The position numbers were made by a program, and so were the translations under genes. 64,000 nt of DNA from contig JAAFJY010000032.1 of assembly GCA_013299105.1 (NCBI GenBank), positions 1 through 64,000 on the forward strand, in the 5' to 3' direction. This document shows positions 56,021 through 64,000 of this stretch, one piece after another. The notes below the pieces were generated by a model that was not told the origin of the DNA, did no database searches, and saw nothing but the letters and a program-made list of their open reading frames with translations. The stretch comes from Chitinophagales bacterium. Lineage in GTDB: Bacteria > Bacteroidota > Bacteroidia > Chitinophagales > Saprospiraceae. Position 1 is the stretch's first letter. Every line of letters starts with the position of its first letter.

Positions 56021-56202
56021 CGATAAATAAATATGAGAGGAGGGCAAAAAAAGAGGTTTTTTGATCAAACAAAGTGCTTAAAAAATTTGCTCTTCTTTAG
56101 CAAACGTTTATCTTTGTAGTGCTACACCAAATGAATTTCACTGCTTGGTCCTCAAGTAGTGCCCTTCGTATTTTCACCTATTTGATTTACAGCAAGCTTT
56201 GC

Positions 56203-56715
56203 TTACTCTGCACCTGGATGTTTGCGGCGGTAGTAGTGCACTCCTGCACCAAATACCCAACCTGCTCGTCCGCGGGGAGTCTGTATTTTCACCCAGGGTT
56301 CATTAGCGGTTTCTTTTCCGAGATTGATGGTCTGGCTGGAGTCGGTTACTTCCCCTAGGAAAAGCACTTCGTCGTAGAGATTCAGGCTTTCTATTATTTC
56401 TGCGTTGAGCTTAGGGCTTTGCCGCACCTTTAAGCCCTGTATGCTCACGTATAGCTTGGGCATACTGGGGGCTGGATTGGAGATTGGATTAGCCGATTGT
56501 CGGTTTCGGGCCAGTTGTACGCTGTCTTTTTGTCGTTGGATCACGATCCCCAAGCTGTCTTCGAGGTGGCGAATTCTTTCGTTTTCGGCATTTTGGCGGT
56601 ATTGCTCACGGGTGCGATTGCACTGGCGAGTTCCCCAGATGCCAAAAGCCAAAAACAGACCTACAAAAAAGAGCAGTTCAATTTTGGGAAGTACGGAGCC
56701 ACGTTTTTCGCTCAT
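56203..56715 (-). CDS. SH3b-domain membrane protein
   Basis: 170 residues. One N-terminal membrane helix (IELLFFVGLFLAFGIWG), a helical stalk rich in Arg and Glu (about 33-70), then a bacterial SH3 domain (about 85-165; GLKVRQSPKLNAEIIESLNL ... GRAGWVFGAGV). SH3b domains commonly bind peptidoglycan or peptides. Single gene; upstream a 298-base gap ends in the TTTCAACC repeat. Confidence 0.75.
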   Translation of the reverse strand: MSEKRGSVLPKIELLFFVGLFLAFGIWGTRQCNRTREQYRQNAENERIRHLEDSLGIVIQRQKDSVQLARNRQSANPISNPAPSMPKLYVSIQGLKVRQSPKLNAEIIESLNLYDEVLFLGEVTDSSQTINLGKETANEPWVKIQTPRGRAGWVFGAGVHYYRRKHPGAE

Positions 56716-57013
56716 GGATACACAGATTGAATGACTTGATGTGGCAAATTTTGCGATTTTTTTGGTAACAACCGTGATACTTCTGCTTGGGATGTGATCT
56801 GGGCAATCAAAAGAGCCTGTACTTTTTGGTGCGCCCCTTGACTAAATGCGAGGTGGCTATGGAGTGTTTTCGGAGTACTTCTTAAGCCAGCTGAAATTAA
56901 GGCTTGCACAATGATAAGATGTGGCCTAGGTTTCATTTGCAAAATTTGAGTAAAACTTAGCCAGGAACCTCAATCTTCTCAACCCCTCTACATTTCAACC
57001 TTTCAACTAAACA

Positions 57014-58108
57014 ATGAACAGTTTATTCTACATGATTGCCTTGGGCCGGGTCCCCAAAATCGGGCCACTAACTGCCCGCAACCTCATTGCCTACTGCGGC
57101 AGTGCGGAAGAGGTATTCAAGGCCACACCCCAGAAGTTACGCAAAATTCCGGGGATCGGAATCAATTTGCAACGTTCGATTTTACAAAAAGAAGCGCTTT
57201 TGATCGCGGAGAAAGAACTGGACCTCCTTGAAAAGCACAATATCCAGGCTTGGACTTTTCTCGATCCGGCGTACCCGGCGCGTTTGCGACATTTCCAAGA
57301 TAGCCCCTTGGTTTTGTATGCCAAGGGCAATGCCAATTTCAATGCTGATAAAATCGTAGCCATTATAGGGACTCGCAAGCCGAGTTTCCAAGGCACTGCT
57401 TTTTGCGAGGAACTCTTGGCCGAGTTAGCGCCATATGAGCCCCTGGTCATCAGTGGTATGGCTTATGGAATAGACATCTGTGCCCATCGCAAAGCCGTGG
57501 AATTGGGTCTACCTACAGTGGGAGTACTGGCACATGGTTTGTCGCACCTTTATCCGGCAGTCCATATGCCCATTGCACGAAAAATGCTCGACAATGGGGG
57601 CTTGTTGAGCGAGCACGGTTTTGACATAAGGGCTGAAAAAGAGTACTTCCCTTGGCGTAATCGCATCGTAGCTGGTTTGTGCGATGCCTTGGTAGTAATC
57701 GAATCAGCAAAACAAGGGGGCTCCTTAATCACCGTCAATTATGCCAATGAATACAATAAGGATGTCTTTGCGGTGCCTGGTAGGCCCAAGGATCCCCTGT
57801 CGGCAGGTTGTAATGAACTGATCAAAAACAGCCAGGCCCATCTGCTCGAATCAGCCGAGGATTTGGTGCGCATCATGCGTTGGGACCAAGGGGCTAAACG
57901 AAACGGGCAACAAAGGCAGCTCTTTGTGGACTTGTCGGATGAAGAAAAAAATATCGTACATTTGTTGGGTCAAAACGATGTTATTGCCATCGACTTACTT
58001 GCACACCAGGTCAAAAAATCCAACAGCGAGTTAGCCAGTATCCTGCTGGAACTGGAATTTAAAGGAGTGATCGTTACCCTCCCTGGAAAACGCTACGCCC
58101 TGGCCTGA
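57014..58108 (+). CDS. dprA: DNA-processing protein DprA
   Basis: 364 residues. N-terminal HhH/SAM-like region (GPLTARNLIAYCGSAEEVF, KIPGIG), a Rossmann domain with the family signatures IIGTRKPS, SGMAYGIDICAHRKAV and GGLLSEH, and a C-terminal winged-helix-like DML1 region. DprA protects incoming single-stranded DNA and loads RecA during transformation. The alkaline-phosphatase homologue follows after 21 bases. Confidence 0.95.
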   Translation: MNSLFYMIALGRVPKIGPLTARNLIAYCGSAEEVFKATPQKLRKIPGIGINLQRSILQKEALLIAEKELDLLEKHNIQAWTFLDPAYPARLRHFQDSPLVLYAKGNANFNADKIVAIIGTRKPSFQGTAFCEELLAELAPYEPLVISGMAYGIDICAHRKAVELGLPTVGVLAHGLSHLYPAVHMPIARKMLDNGGLLSEHGFDIRAEKEYFPWRNRIVAGLCDALVVIESAKQGGSLITVNYANEYNKDVFAVPGRPKDPLSAGCNELIKNSQAHLLESAEDLVRIMRWDQGAKRNGQQRQLFVDLSDEEKNIVHLLGQNDVIAIDLLAHQVKKSNSELASILLELEFKGVIVTLPGKRYALA

Positions 58109-58129
58109 CCAAATTTAACAAACCGAGTT

Positions 58130-59254
58130 ATGAAACATACATGGCTAATCCTGCTGGCATGCGCTCCATACTTACTAATGGCGCAAAAAAAGACCAAAAA
58201 CGCCGATGCTGCACCCGCATCGGCCAATCACAACCTCAAACCCCAGCGCAAAGCCAGCAATGTGATCTTGATTGTAGCCGAAGGCATGGGCTTGTCTCAA
58301 TTTACTGCGGGTTTGTATACCAACGACAACCGCTTGCAAGCCGAGCGTTTTACCAACATGGGTTTTCTCAAAGCCAATAGTACCATCGATCTTTCTGGGG
58401 ACAATGGCTCAGCTGCTACCGCATTTGCTTGTGGGGTCAAAACTTATCCTGGAGCCATTGGCGTAGGCCGCGACTCACAAGTGGTGAAAAACATCCTTGA
58501 AGAGGCCATTGAAAAAGGGCTTTCAACGGGTATCGTTACTACTGGATCCATCACTGAAGCCACCACAGCTGGTTTTTACGCCCATCTGAAGCAAATCCGG
58601 TCTGAAGAGGAGGTAGCTGATCAATTGTTGGGTAGAAATATCGACTTATTGATTGGGGGTGGTGAAAACCATTTTACCCAGCGCAAAGACCAGCGCAATT
58701 TGCTCAAAGATTTTGAAGGCACCGGTTACTTTGTGAGCGATTTTGCCAAAAGTGGTCTAAGCGGCCTGGAGATTGACTTTTCCAAAAAATTCCTTTGGTT
58801 TTCCTCGCTCGAACAACCACCCAGCCGTACACAAGGCCGCGAATACCTGGCCCCTGCCACCAAATTTGGCACTACTTTTCTACAAAACCACAGCGACAAG
58901 GGCTTCTTTTTATTGATCAATACTACTCAAATCGAAACAGGTGGGGCCAACAATGACAATGACCTGATCACCAGCGAGATGCTGGACTTGGACCAGGCCG
59001 TAGGTTTGGCGCTTAATTTTGCCAAGGAAAACAACGAGACCCTTGTTGTCTTGGCTGGCAATCACGAAACAGGGGGGTATGCGTTGAATCCTGGGTCGGA
59101 GTTTGGCAAGATGAACCCTGCATTTACAACCAAAGGCAACACAGGACAGTTGGTACCCATCATGGCTTTTGGCCCCGCTGCTGAGTTGTTTTCGGGTATC
59201 ATCGACAATATTGAGGTGTACGGAAAATTACGTCGGGCTTTGGGTTGGGAGTAA
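58130..59254 (+). CDS. Alkaline phosphatase-fold protein with degenerate metal site
   Basis: 374 residues with a signal peptide (MKHTWLILLACAPYLLMAQ). It aligns with PhoA-type phosphatases, and the nucleophile Ser94 (GSAATAFACGVKT) is kept. Most metal ligands are changed: GDGMG reads AEGMG (Glu51); EGSQIDWGGH reads NTTQIETGGA (Asn264, Glu269, Ala273); ADHETGG reads GNHETGG (Asn311); HTGELVP reads NTGQLVP (Asn337). Zinc-dependent hydrolysis is therefore doubtful. It could be a binding protein or use another mechanism. Co-directional with dprA. Confidence 0.85.
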   Translation: MKHTWLILLACAPYLLMAQKKTKNADAAPASANHNLKPQRKASNVILIVAEGMGLSQFTAGLYTNDNRLQAERFTNMGFLKANSTIDLSGDNGSAATAFACGVKTYPGAIGVGRDSQVVKNILEEAIEKGLSTGIVTTGSITEATTAGFYAHLKQIRSEEEVADQLLGRNIDLLIGGGENHFTQRKDQRNLLKDFEGTGYFVSDFAKSGLSGLEIDFSKKFLWFSSLEQPPSRTQGREYLAPATKFGTTFLQNHSDKGFFLLINTTQIETGGANNDNDLITSEMLDLDQAVGLALNFAKENNETLVVLAGNHETGGYALNPGSEFGKMNPAFTTKGNTGQLVPIMAFGPAAELFSGIIDNIEVYGKLRRALGWE

Positions 59255-59350
59255 TTGGCAAGGCTTAGTAGTTTATGTATTAAGTTCGCTAAACCTCAAA
59301 AACAAAGATGTCCATCTTATTTAGCTCAAATACTTAGAAACTGTTTTAAA

Positions 59351-59516
59351 AACTAGTGGTACGAATTACGAATAACCCCTAAGTTACAGGAGGCTATTTG
59401 GCTTCGCAGCAAGGCGCGGGAAGGGAAAATAGTGGACTATTTGACCGACGAGCAAGGCAGCTACGGAGACAAATAGCCAGCGAAACGGGGCGTAATTAAA
59501 ATTTGGACCACTAACT
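59351..59516. repeat. MITE-like family A copy 4 (~160 bp)
   Basis: CTAG-TGGTACGAATTACG ... AATTTGGACCA-CTAA, same orientation as copy 3, with the central AAAATAGTGGACTATTTGAC palindrome. The rest of 59255-59889 contains the family E repeat and no supported gene. Confidence 0.8.
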
Positions 59517-59756
59517 TGAGATGCCTCAAATTTGCTCAACACGCGCTTGGGTAAAAATATGGCCTTGACTTTCCTCCCCCAAATAGCGGTAGTACTCCCG
59601 TCTACTTCCAGACATTTCATTAAAATTACGCCGCAATACGCCAGTAAAGCAGCACAATTATAAGGAATAACGTATCTTTCACGGAATAACCTTGGATTAT
59701 CAGCAAAACCGAAGGACAATCCACTTAGTATCTGAGCTAAAATAAAGTAAACAACT

Positions 59757-59863
59757 TTGTTTTTGAGGTTTAGCAAAAAAAGAATACAACTTCCATTCTT
59801 CCAGTTGTCTTTCTTTTTTCACTAAACCCAAACTTGTTTACCCTATTTTTTTACGCTCCCTTA
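59757..59863. repeat. Family E repeat copy 2
   Basis: GAGGTTTAGCAAAAAAAGAA ... TTTCTTTTTTCACTAAACCC ... TTTTTTTACGCTCCCTTA, directly upstream of the TonB receptor gene. Matches 26377-26497. Confidence 0.65.
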
Positions 59864-59889
59864 AGAACCTTGCCGAAGCCTACTCTTGT

Positions 59890-62637
59890 ATGAAACAAAG
59901 ATTACACCTGCTGCTCACCTTGGGCCTCCTCTTGCTGTTGGCATGCCCGCTATTGGCCCAACAAGCTGATGTGTTCAATTTGCGCATCAGTGGCAGCTAT
60001 CAGGACCGACCACTGCCAGAGCTCCTTTCAGACCTGGAAACCCGCTATGCTCCTTTGCGCTTTTACTATGTGCCTGAAAAAATCCCTTTTTACCAATTGA
60101 CCATCACGTTTCAAGATGAACCTTTTTTCCAGGTAGTCAAAAAATTGCTAGATGGCAGCTTGCTCAGTGCTGGCAAATGGTCAGCAACTGAAGTAATTCT
60201 AGTACCTGAAGACAACCGCAACCGGGCTTTTGTACAAGAAATGGTCAACAAGTGGAAAACTGGAGAATACAAACCGCCGGTGCTGACCGGGGTATTGGAA
60301 AAAAGCTATTCTTTTGGCAGCATCGAAAAAGCACCCAATGGCAAATTAAACCTGAAAGGCAGGATCGTAGATGCCGAAAGCAAAGAGCCAATCATCGGTG
60401 CAACCGTGTTGGTGCGCGAAACGGCCCAAGGCCAGGCGAGCGACGAAAATGGTAATTTTGAGCTAAAAATCCCGGCCGGGCGCTACACCTTGCAAGTGCA
60501 ATACGTGAGTTTTCAATCACAAATCATCAATGTATCCCTTTTTGACGATGGTAACCTGGACCTCAACCTGGCCCCCATGCCGCAACAGTTGTCCGAAGTT
60601 TTGATCAAAGCCCAGGCCGTGGAAAAAGGCAGCCAAAGCTCGAATGTGGGTGTGGAACGCCTCAGCATACGAACCGTTAAAGAACTGCCAACCCTGATGG
60701 GCGAAGCGGACGTGATCAAAAGTTTGCAAACCCTGCCCGGTGTAACCAACGCGGGAGAAGGGGTAGCGGGGTACAATGTGCGCGGGGGCAACATCGACCA
60801 AAACCTGGTGCTCCAAGAAGAAGCGCCCATTTTTAATTCGGCCCACGCCCTGGGTTTTTTCTCGATTTTCAACGCCGATGCGGTTGATCAAATTAATCTC
60901 TACAAAGGGCATATTCCAGCGCAATATGGCGGCAGACTGTCGTCTGTTTTGGACGTGCAACTCAAGGACGGGGACGCACGCAAGTGGAGTGGAAAGGGCA
61001 GTATTGGGCCCATCGCCAGCCGCATATTGTTGGAAGGACCAATCAAAACCGACAAAATCTCGGCCTTGATTGGCTTGAGGCAATCATACATGGGTTGGGT
61101 TTTGCAACTGACCAGTAGCATCCCAGTCCAAAACAGCGCAGCGGGCTTCAACGACGGCATCGCCAAAGTGACCTTCAATCTGAGCCCTAAGGACAAGCTG
61201 CGCGTCACGGGTTTTGCCAGCAGTGATGATTTTCGCTACGGGCAAGATTTTGGTTATGGCTGGAACAACTACCAGGCAGGGGCGCAATGGAGCCACATCA
61301 CCAACGAGAAACTATCCTCCAAACTCTATGTCAACTACGGTGCCTACCGCGCTGAGCAATTCGATCCTGAGGGCAACAACGCTTTCTCCTTGACCAACGG
61401 CCTGAATTTTTGGAAAAGCAAACTCGACAATCTATACGCCCTCAACAAAAACCAGGCCCTCCGCTTTGGTGCCGAAATAAATGATTATCAGTCGCGCCCG
61501 GAAGCCATTCGCCCATTCAGCGACATTTCCATCATCCTGCCCCAATCAGTAGACAAAGACAAGGGCCGCGAAATGGCGGTGTATTTCCAGGATGAAATCA
61601 CTTTGTCCAAGCGCATCTCCTTTTCAGTGGGTGCCCGTTACAGCTTTTTCCAGCAACTCGGCCCGCGCACGGTGTGGAATTACGAAGAAAACCTGCCCCG
61701 TGAAGACCTTAATATTGTTGACTCGGTCAATTTTGGTGGGGGCAAAGCCATCGCGAACTATGGTGGTTTTGAGCCCCGGGTGAGCGTGAAATTGGGCATC
61801 AGCGACCGGGCTTCGTTCAAGGCCAGTTACAACCGCTTGCGGCAGTACATTCACCTCACTTCCAACACTGTTGCGCCTACTCCAGTGGATGTATGGCAGG
61901 TGAGTACTACTTACATTCCGCCTCAAATTGCGGACCAATATTCAGCAGGTTTTTTCCTCGACGACGAGCAGCGCCGCTGGGAAGCTTCGATTGAGGTGTA
62001 CTACAAAGACATTCGGAATTTGTTGGAATACAAAGATTTGCCCGATCTTTTGCTCAATCCCCGCATCGAGACTGAGTTGCTAGCTGGTCGGGGCAAAGCT
62101 TACGGCACGGAGTTGTCAATCCGCAAAATGCAGGGCAGGTGGACGGGCTGGATCACCTACACGTTCGCCCGGACTTTCTCCAGGGTACAAGGTCCTTCGC
62201 CTAGCGAAACCATCAACCGTGGGGAGTGGTTTCCGGCCAATTTTGACAAGCCGAACCAGGTCAACGTGATTGGTCGCGCCCAGATCAATCCAACCAACTC
62301 TTTTTCTTTCAATTTTACGTACAGCACGGGTAGGCCTATCACCGCCCCGATCAGCTCGTACCGCTTGGGAACGGTGTTGGTGCCCAATTTTTCGGACCGC
62401 AACCAATACCGCATCCCAGATTACCACCGCCTGGACATTTCGTACACCATCGACAACCGCCAAACCCGCCTCAAGGGCTGGCGTGGCAGTCTGACGGTCT
62501 CTTTGTACAACGTATATGCCAGGGCCAACCCATTTTCAGTGTTTTTCCAACGCAATGAAAAGGGGCGACCTTCTGCGTATCAGTTGGCAGTGGTGGGCTC
62601 GGTTATTCCAGCGGTTTCTTACAATTTTAGTTTTTGA
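59890..62637 (+). CDS. TonB-dependent receptor with STN and carboxypeptidase-like domains
   Basis: 915 residues. Signal peptide (LLLTLGLLLLLACPLLAQ), an STN-like domain (about 28-110) of the kind that contacts FecR anti-sigma factors, a CarboxypepD_reg-like domain (about 155-235; LKGRIVDAESKEPIIGATVL), a plug (ADVIKSLQTLPGVTNAGEGV, YNVRGGNIDQNLVL) and a 22-strand barrel ending in AVSYNFSF with terminal Phe. Substrate unknown. The DUF4249 lipoprotein gene follows after 12 bases, a combination frequent in Bacteroidota and different from SusCD. Confidence 0.93.
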   Translation: MKQRLHLLLTLGLLLLLACPLLAQQADVFNLRISGSYQDRPLPELLSDLETRYAPLRFYYVPEKIPFYQLTITFQDEPFFQVVKKLLDGSLLSAGKWSATEVILVPEDNRNRAFVQEMVNKWKTGEYKPPVLTGVLEKSYSFGSIEKAPNGKLNLKGRIVDAESKEPIIGATVLVRETAQGQASDENGNFELKIPAGRYTLQVQYVSFQSQIINVSLFDDGNLDLNLAPMPQQLSEVLIKAQAVEKGSQSSNVGVERLSIRTVKELPTLMGEADVIKSLQTLPGVTNAGEGVAGYNVRGGNIDQNLVLQEEAPIFNSAHALGFFSIFNADAVDQINLYKGHIPAQYGGRLSSVLDVQLKDGDARKWSGKGSIGPIASRILLEGPIKTDKISALIGLRQSYMGWVLQLTSSIPVQNSAAGFNDGIAKVTFNLSPKDKLRVTGFASSDDFRYGQDFGYGWNNYQAGAQWSHITNEKLSSKLYVNYGAYRAEQFDPEGNNAFSLTNGLNFWKSKLDNLYALNKNQALRFGAEINDYQSRPEAIRPFSDISIILPQSVDKDKGREMAVYFQDEITLSKRISFSVGARYSFFQQLGPRTVWNYEENLPREDLNIVDSVNFGGGKAIANYGGFEPRVSVKLGISDRASFKASYNRLRQYIHLTSNTVAPTPVDVWQVSTTYIPPQIADQYSAGFFLDDEQRRWEASIEVYYKDIRNLLEYKDLPDLLLNPRIETELLAGRGKAYGTELSIRKMQGRWTGWITYTFARTFSRVQGPSPSETINRGEWFPANFDKPNQVNVIGRAQINPTNSFSFNFTYSTGRPITAPISSYRLGTVLVPNFSDRNQYRIPDYHRLDISYTIDNRQTRLKGWRGSLTVSLYNVYARANPFSVFFQRNEKGRPSAYQLAVVGSVIPAVSYNFSF

Positions 62638-62649
62638 TCGTTCAAAGAG

Positions 62650-63723
62650 ATGAATATTTTACGCAACATGGGGTTTGGATTGGGGATACTGCTGCTTTGT
62701 AGTGGGTGCTTCAAGGAGATTTTTTTTGAGAATGTGCCCGATGAACAAAGCTTGGTGGTGCAAGGCACGATTACCGACGTACCCGGCCCCCGTACCATTT
62801 ACTTGTCTTATACGGCCCCATTTGGGCGGCAGGATCCCGAACGGATTTCGGCGGCGCAAATCGATTTGCTGGATGAAAAAGGCAAAAAATGGCCTTATGA
62901 GGAAATCCTGAAGGGCCGTTACGTGATGCGCGACAGCCAACTGCGCATTCTACCAGGCGAGCGTTATTTTGTGGAAATCAAACTAACTAGTGGCGAGGTT
63001 TTTCGCAGTGAAATCCAGGGCATGCCCCGTTCTTCGCAAATTGATGACATAAGGCTTACTTTCAATCAGTTGGAAGACAATCGCCCGCTACGGGTTTCGG
63101 TCGATGTGAGTGCGCTGGGTAATGCAAAAGGGACTTTTTTGCGCTGGTCCTTGTTGCGTTTTGCCCGCAAACAGGAAGTGGACCAGTTCAGAATCCGCCC
63201 ATTTTCATTGGATATTCCTACGCCAAAAACTTGCTACATCACCTACCCAGTCAACGAGCAGTCCATTTTGTTGTTTGGCACCGACCGCAAGGACGATTTC
63301 AAAATCAGGCAGCAAGAGTTGGCTACCATCCCCACCGACCGCACATTTTCCGACCGCAACATGATCCAGGTGGTGCAGTACAGTTTGCCAGAAGCGGCTT
63401 ATTTGTACTACCGAAAAATCAACACCATCACCAATCAGGTAGGGACGATTTTTGATCCACCGCCAGCCAAGGTGAGGGGCAATATCAGCCAATTGAACGA
63501 TCCTGACCGCATCATTCTGGGCTATGTGGACCTGGCTGCCGTAGACACTGCGGTAACATTTGTCAATCCCAGTTTTTTTGAACCCGTTTTTATCTCTTCG
63601 GATTGCATGCAGGATTTCAGCCGACCCGATTGGCGTGATACCTGGGGCTTTCCGGCTACTTGTTTGAATTGTCTGTTGATCCCCGGCGCAGGGGTGCAAC
63701 TGCCTAAATATTGGAAACCTTAA
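62650..63723 (+). CDS. DUF4249 lipoprotein, partner of the TonB receptor
   Basis: 357 residues. Signal peptide with cysteine in GILLLCSGCFKE (lipidation likely), an N-terminal Ig-like domain (SLVVQGTITDVPGPRTIYLS, ISAAQIDLLDEKGKKWPYEE) and the DUF4249 C-terminal part with a conserved cysteine ending (CLNCLLIPGAGVQLPKYWKP). Probably a surface substrate-binding partner of the receptor encoded 12 bases upstream. Confidence 0.88.
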   Translation: MNILRNMGFGLGILLLCSGCFKEIFFENVPDEQSLVVQGTITDVPGPRTIYLSYTAPFGRQDPERISAAQIDLLDEKGKKWPYEEILKGRYVMRDSQLRILPGERYFVEIKLTSGEVFRSEIQGMPRSSQIDDIRLTFNQLEDNRPLRVSVDVSALGNAKGTFLRWSLLRFARKQEVDQFRIRPFSLDIPTPKTCYITYPVNEQSILLFGTDRKDDFKIRQQELATIPTDRTFSDRNMIQVVQYSLPEAAYLYYRKINTITNQVGTIFDPPPAKVRGNISQLNDPDRIILGYVDLAAVDTAVTFVNPSFFEPVFISSDCMQDFSRPDWRDTWGFPATCLNCLLIPGAGVQLPKYWKP

Positions 63724-63727
63724 ATTC

Positions 63728-63825
63728 AGTTGAAAGGTTGAAATGTTGGAGGGTTGAAAAGAGGGGCTCTCAATGGGGTCCTGTCTTTTCAACTTTTCAA
63801 CCCTAAACGCTTCAACTTTATACAA
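63728..63825. repeat. Large inverted repeat of TTTCAACC units
   Basis: The left arm reads GTTGAAAGGTTGAAATGTTG and GGGTTGAAAAGA; the right arm reads TCTTTTCAACTTTTCAACCC and CTTCAAC. The centre holds GAGGGGCTCTCAATGGGG. It may act as a terminator after the DUF4249 gene. Confidence 0.7.
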
Positions 63826-63855
63826 CCCGATTGCTTATGTTTCCCAGTTTGTTAA

Positions 63856-64000
63856 GAGGATGTTTAAAATTAGGATTGCAGACCAAAATGAGCACGTTTT
63901 TGTCCAGGCAAGGCGCAAAAAGCAGAGTTATGCAGCGCATAATGAGCATTTTTGTAACGAAGCTTGGGCAGAAAGGGGCCTTTTGGGGCCAATCACCGGT
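63856..64000. repeat. MITE-like family B copy 2, running off the window
   Basis: GAGGATGTTTAAAATTAGGA, GGCGCAAAAAGCAGAGTTAT and GCAGCGCATAATGAGCATTT match 29250-29408 in order and orientation. The right terminal repeat is not seen before position 64000. Confidence 0.75.

Larger units (their letters stand above)
55169..56202. other. 1-kb gene-free, hairpin-rich region
   Basis: No protein gene is supported. It contains a terminator (55587-55617), a perfect 11-bp hairpin (55438-55448 / 55464-55474), a perfect 10-bp hairpin (55658-55667 / 55675-55684), two nearly identical 20-mers (TATAATCCCATGAACATATC at 55391 and its copy at 55701) and a 41-bp tandem duplication (55939-56020). Candidate location for a non-coding RNA. 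Confidence 0.5.

Noticed and set aside
59384-59776. 130-codon open frame on the minus strand
   Set aside because: Its C-terminal third is family A element sequence and no homology is recognisable; upstream codons may be chance.

Overview
This window looks like chromosomal DNA of an aerobic Bacteroidota, most likely from the Saprospiria (Haliscomenobacter/Lewinella-like). The evidence is a TonB receptor with an N-terminal STN domain followed by a DUF4249 lipoprotein, a protein with a type IX secretion (T9SS) tail and the remnant of a second one, TAnnTTTG promoter elements, MeaB/methylmalonyl-CoA genes, Crp/Fnr and DUF4386 genes, and many intergenic repeats. The genus is an inference.

Layout. 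0-6.9 kb: an AT-rich AlbA_2/Schlafen-type protein, a Tat-exported Gfo/Idh/MocA oxidoreductase, methylmalonyl-CoA epimerase, a divergent adenylosuccinate-synthetase paralogue, and a small group of DUF4386 membrane protein, outer-membrane-like protein and Crp-type regulator. 7-11 kb: radC, comEC and a triple helix-hairpin-helix (HhH) ComEA-like gene. 11-13.2 kb: repeats and a small membrane protein. 13.2-18.4 kb: M17 aminopeptidase, ROK kinase, a lipoprotein and a Gly/Cys-tailed membrane protein. 18.6-20.3 kb: tRNA-Val followed by a decayed KilA-N gene. 20.3-28.8 kb: meaB, a conserved unknown, comM, a fasciclin lipoprotein, a Fur-family regulator and Rel/SpoT. 29.1-33.2 kb: tRNA-Leu and the proteostasis group trigger factor, clpP, clpX. 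33.2-41.4 kb: a large secreted phytase-like esterase, an adenylate cyclase, a GNAT enzyme and methylmalonyl-CoA mutase. 41.4-44.3 kb: a two-gene ABC-ATPase plus DUF4276 cassette whose second gene is split by an IS5-type insertion. 44.3-51.4 kb: tail-specific protease, a small membrane protein, a MacB-type permease and an erythromycin-esterase homologue surrounded by MITE-like elements. 51.4-64 kb: a DUF6544-like protein, an MtfA-like protein with a broken zinc motif, a quinone-reductase/MaoC fusion, an SH3b protein, dprA, an alkaline-phosphatase homologue lacking most metal ligands, and the TonB receptor/DUF4249 pair.

Functional threads. Three parts of propionyl/methylmalonyl-CoA metabolism (epimerase, MeaB, mutase) are scattered across the window. 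Five genes of DNA uptake and recombination (radC, comEC, ComEA-like, comM, dprA) also lie here, consistent with natural competence. Rel/SpoT, Fur, the adenylate cyclase and two Clp components supply stress signalling and protein quality control.

The most unusual material is (a) the IS-interrupted ATPase/DUF4276 cassette, whose DUF4276 half shows TOPRIM-like acidic motifs; (b) several families of small non-coding repeats, one with 163-bp copies flanked by CTAG; (c) enzyme homologues with altered catalytic residues (PurA-like, PhoA-like, MtfA-like); and (d) a 1-kb gene-free stretch near 55.2-56.2 kb rich in hairpins and carrying a strong terminator. All function calls come from reading the sequence; no database search was run.
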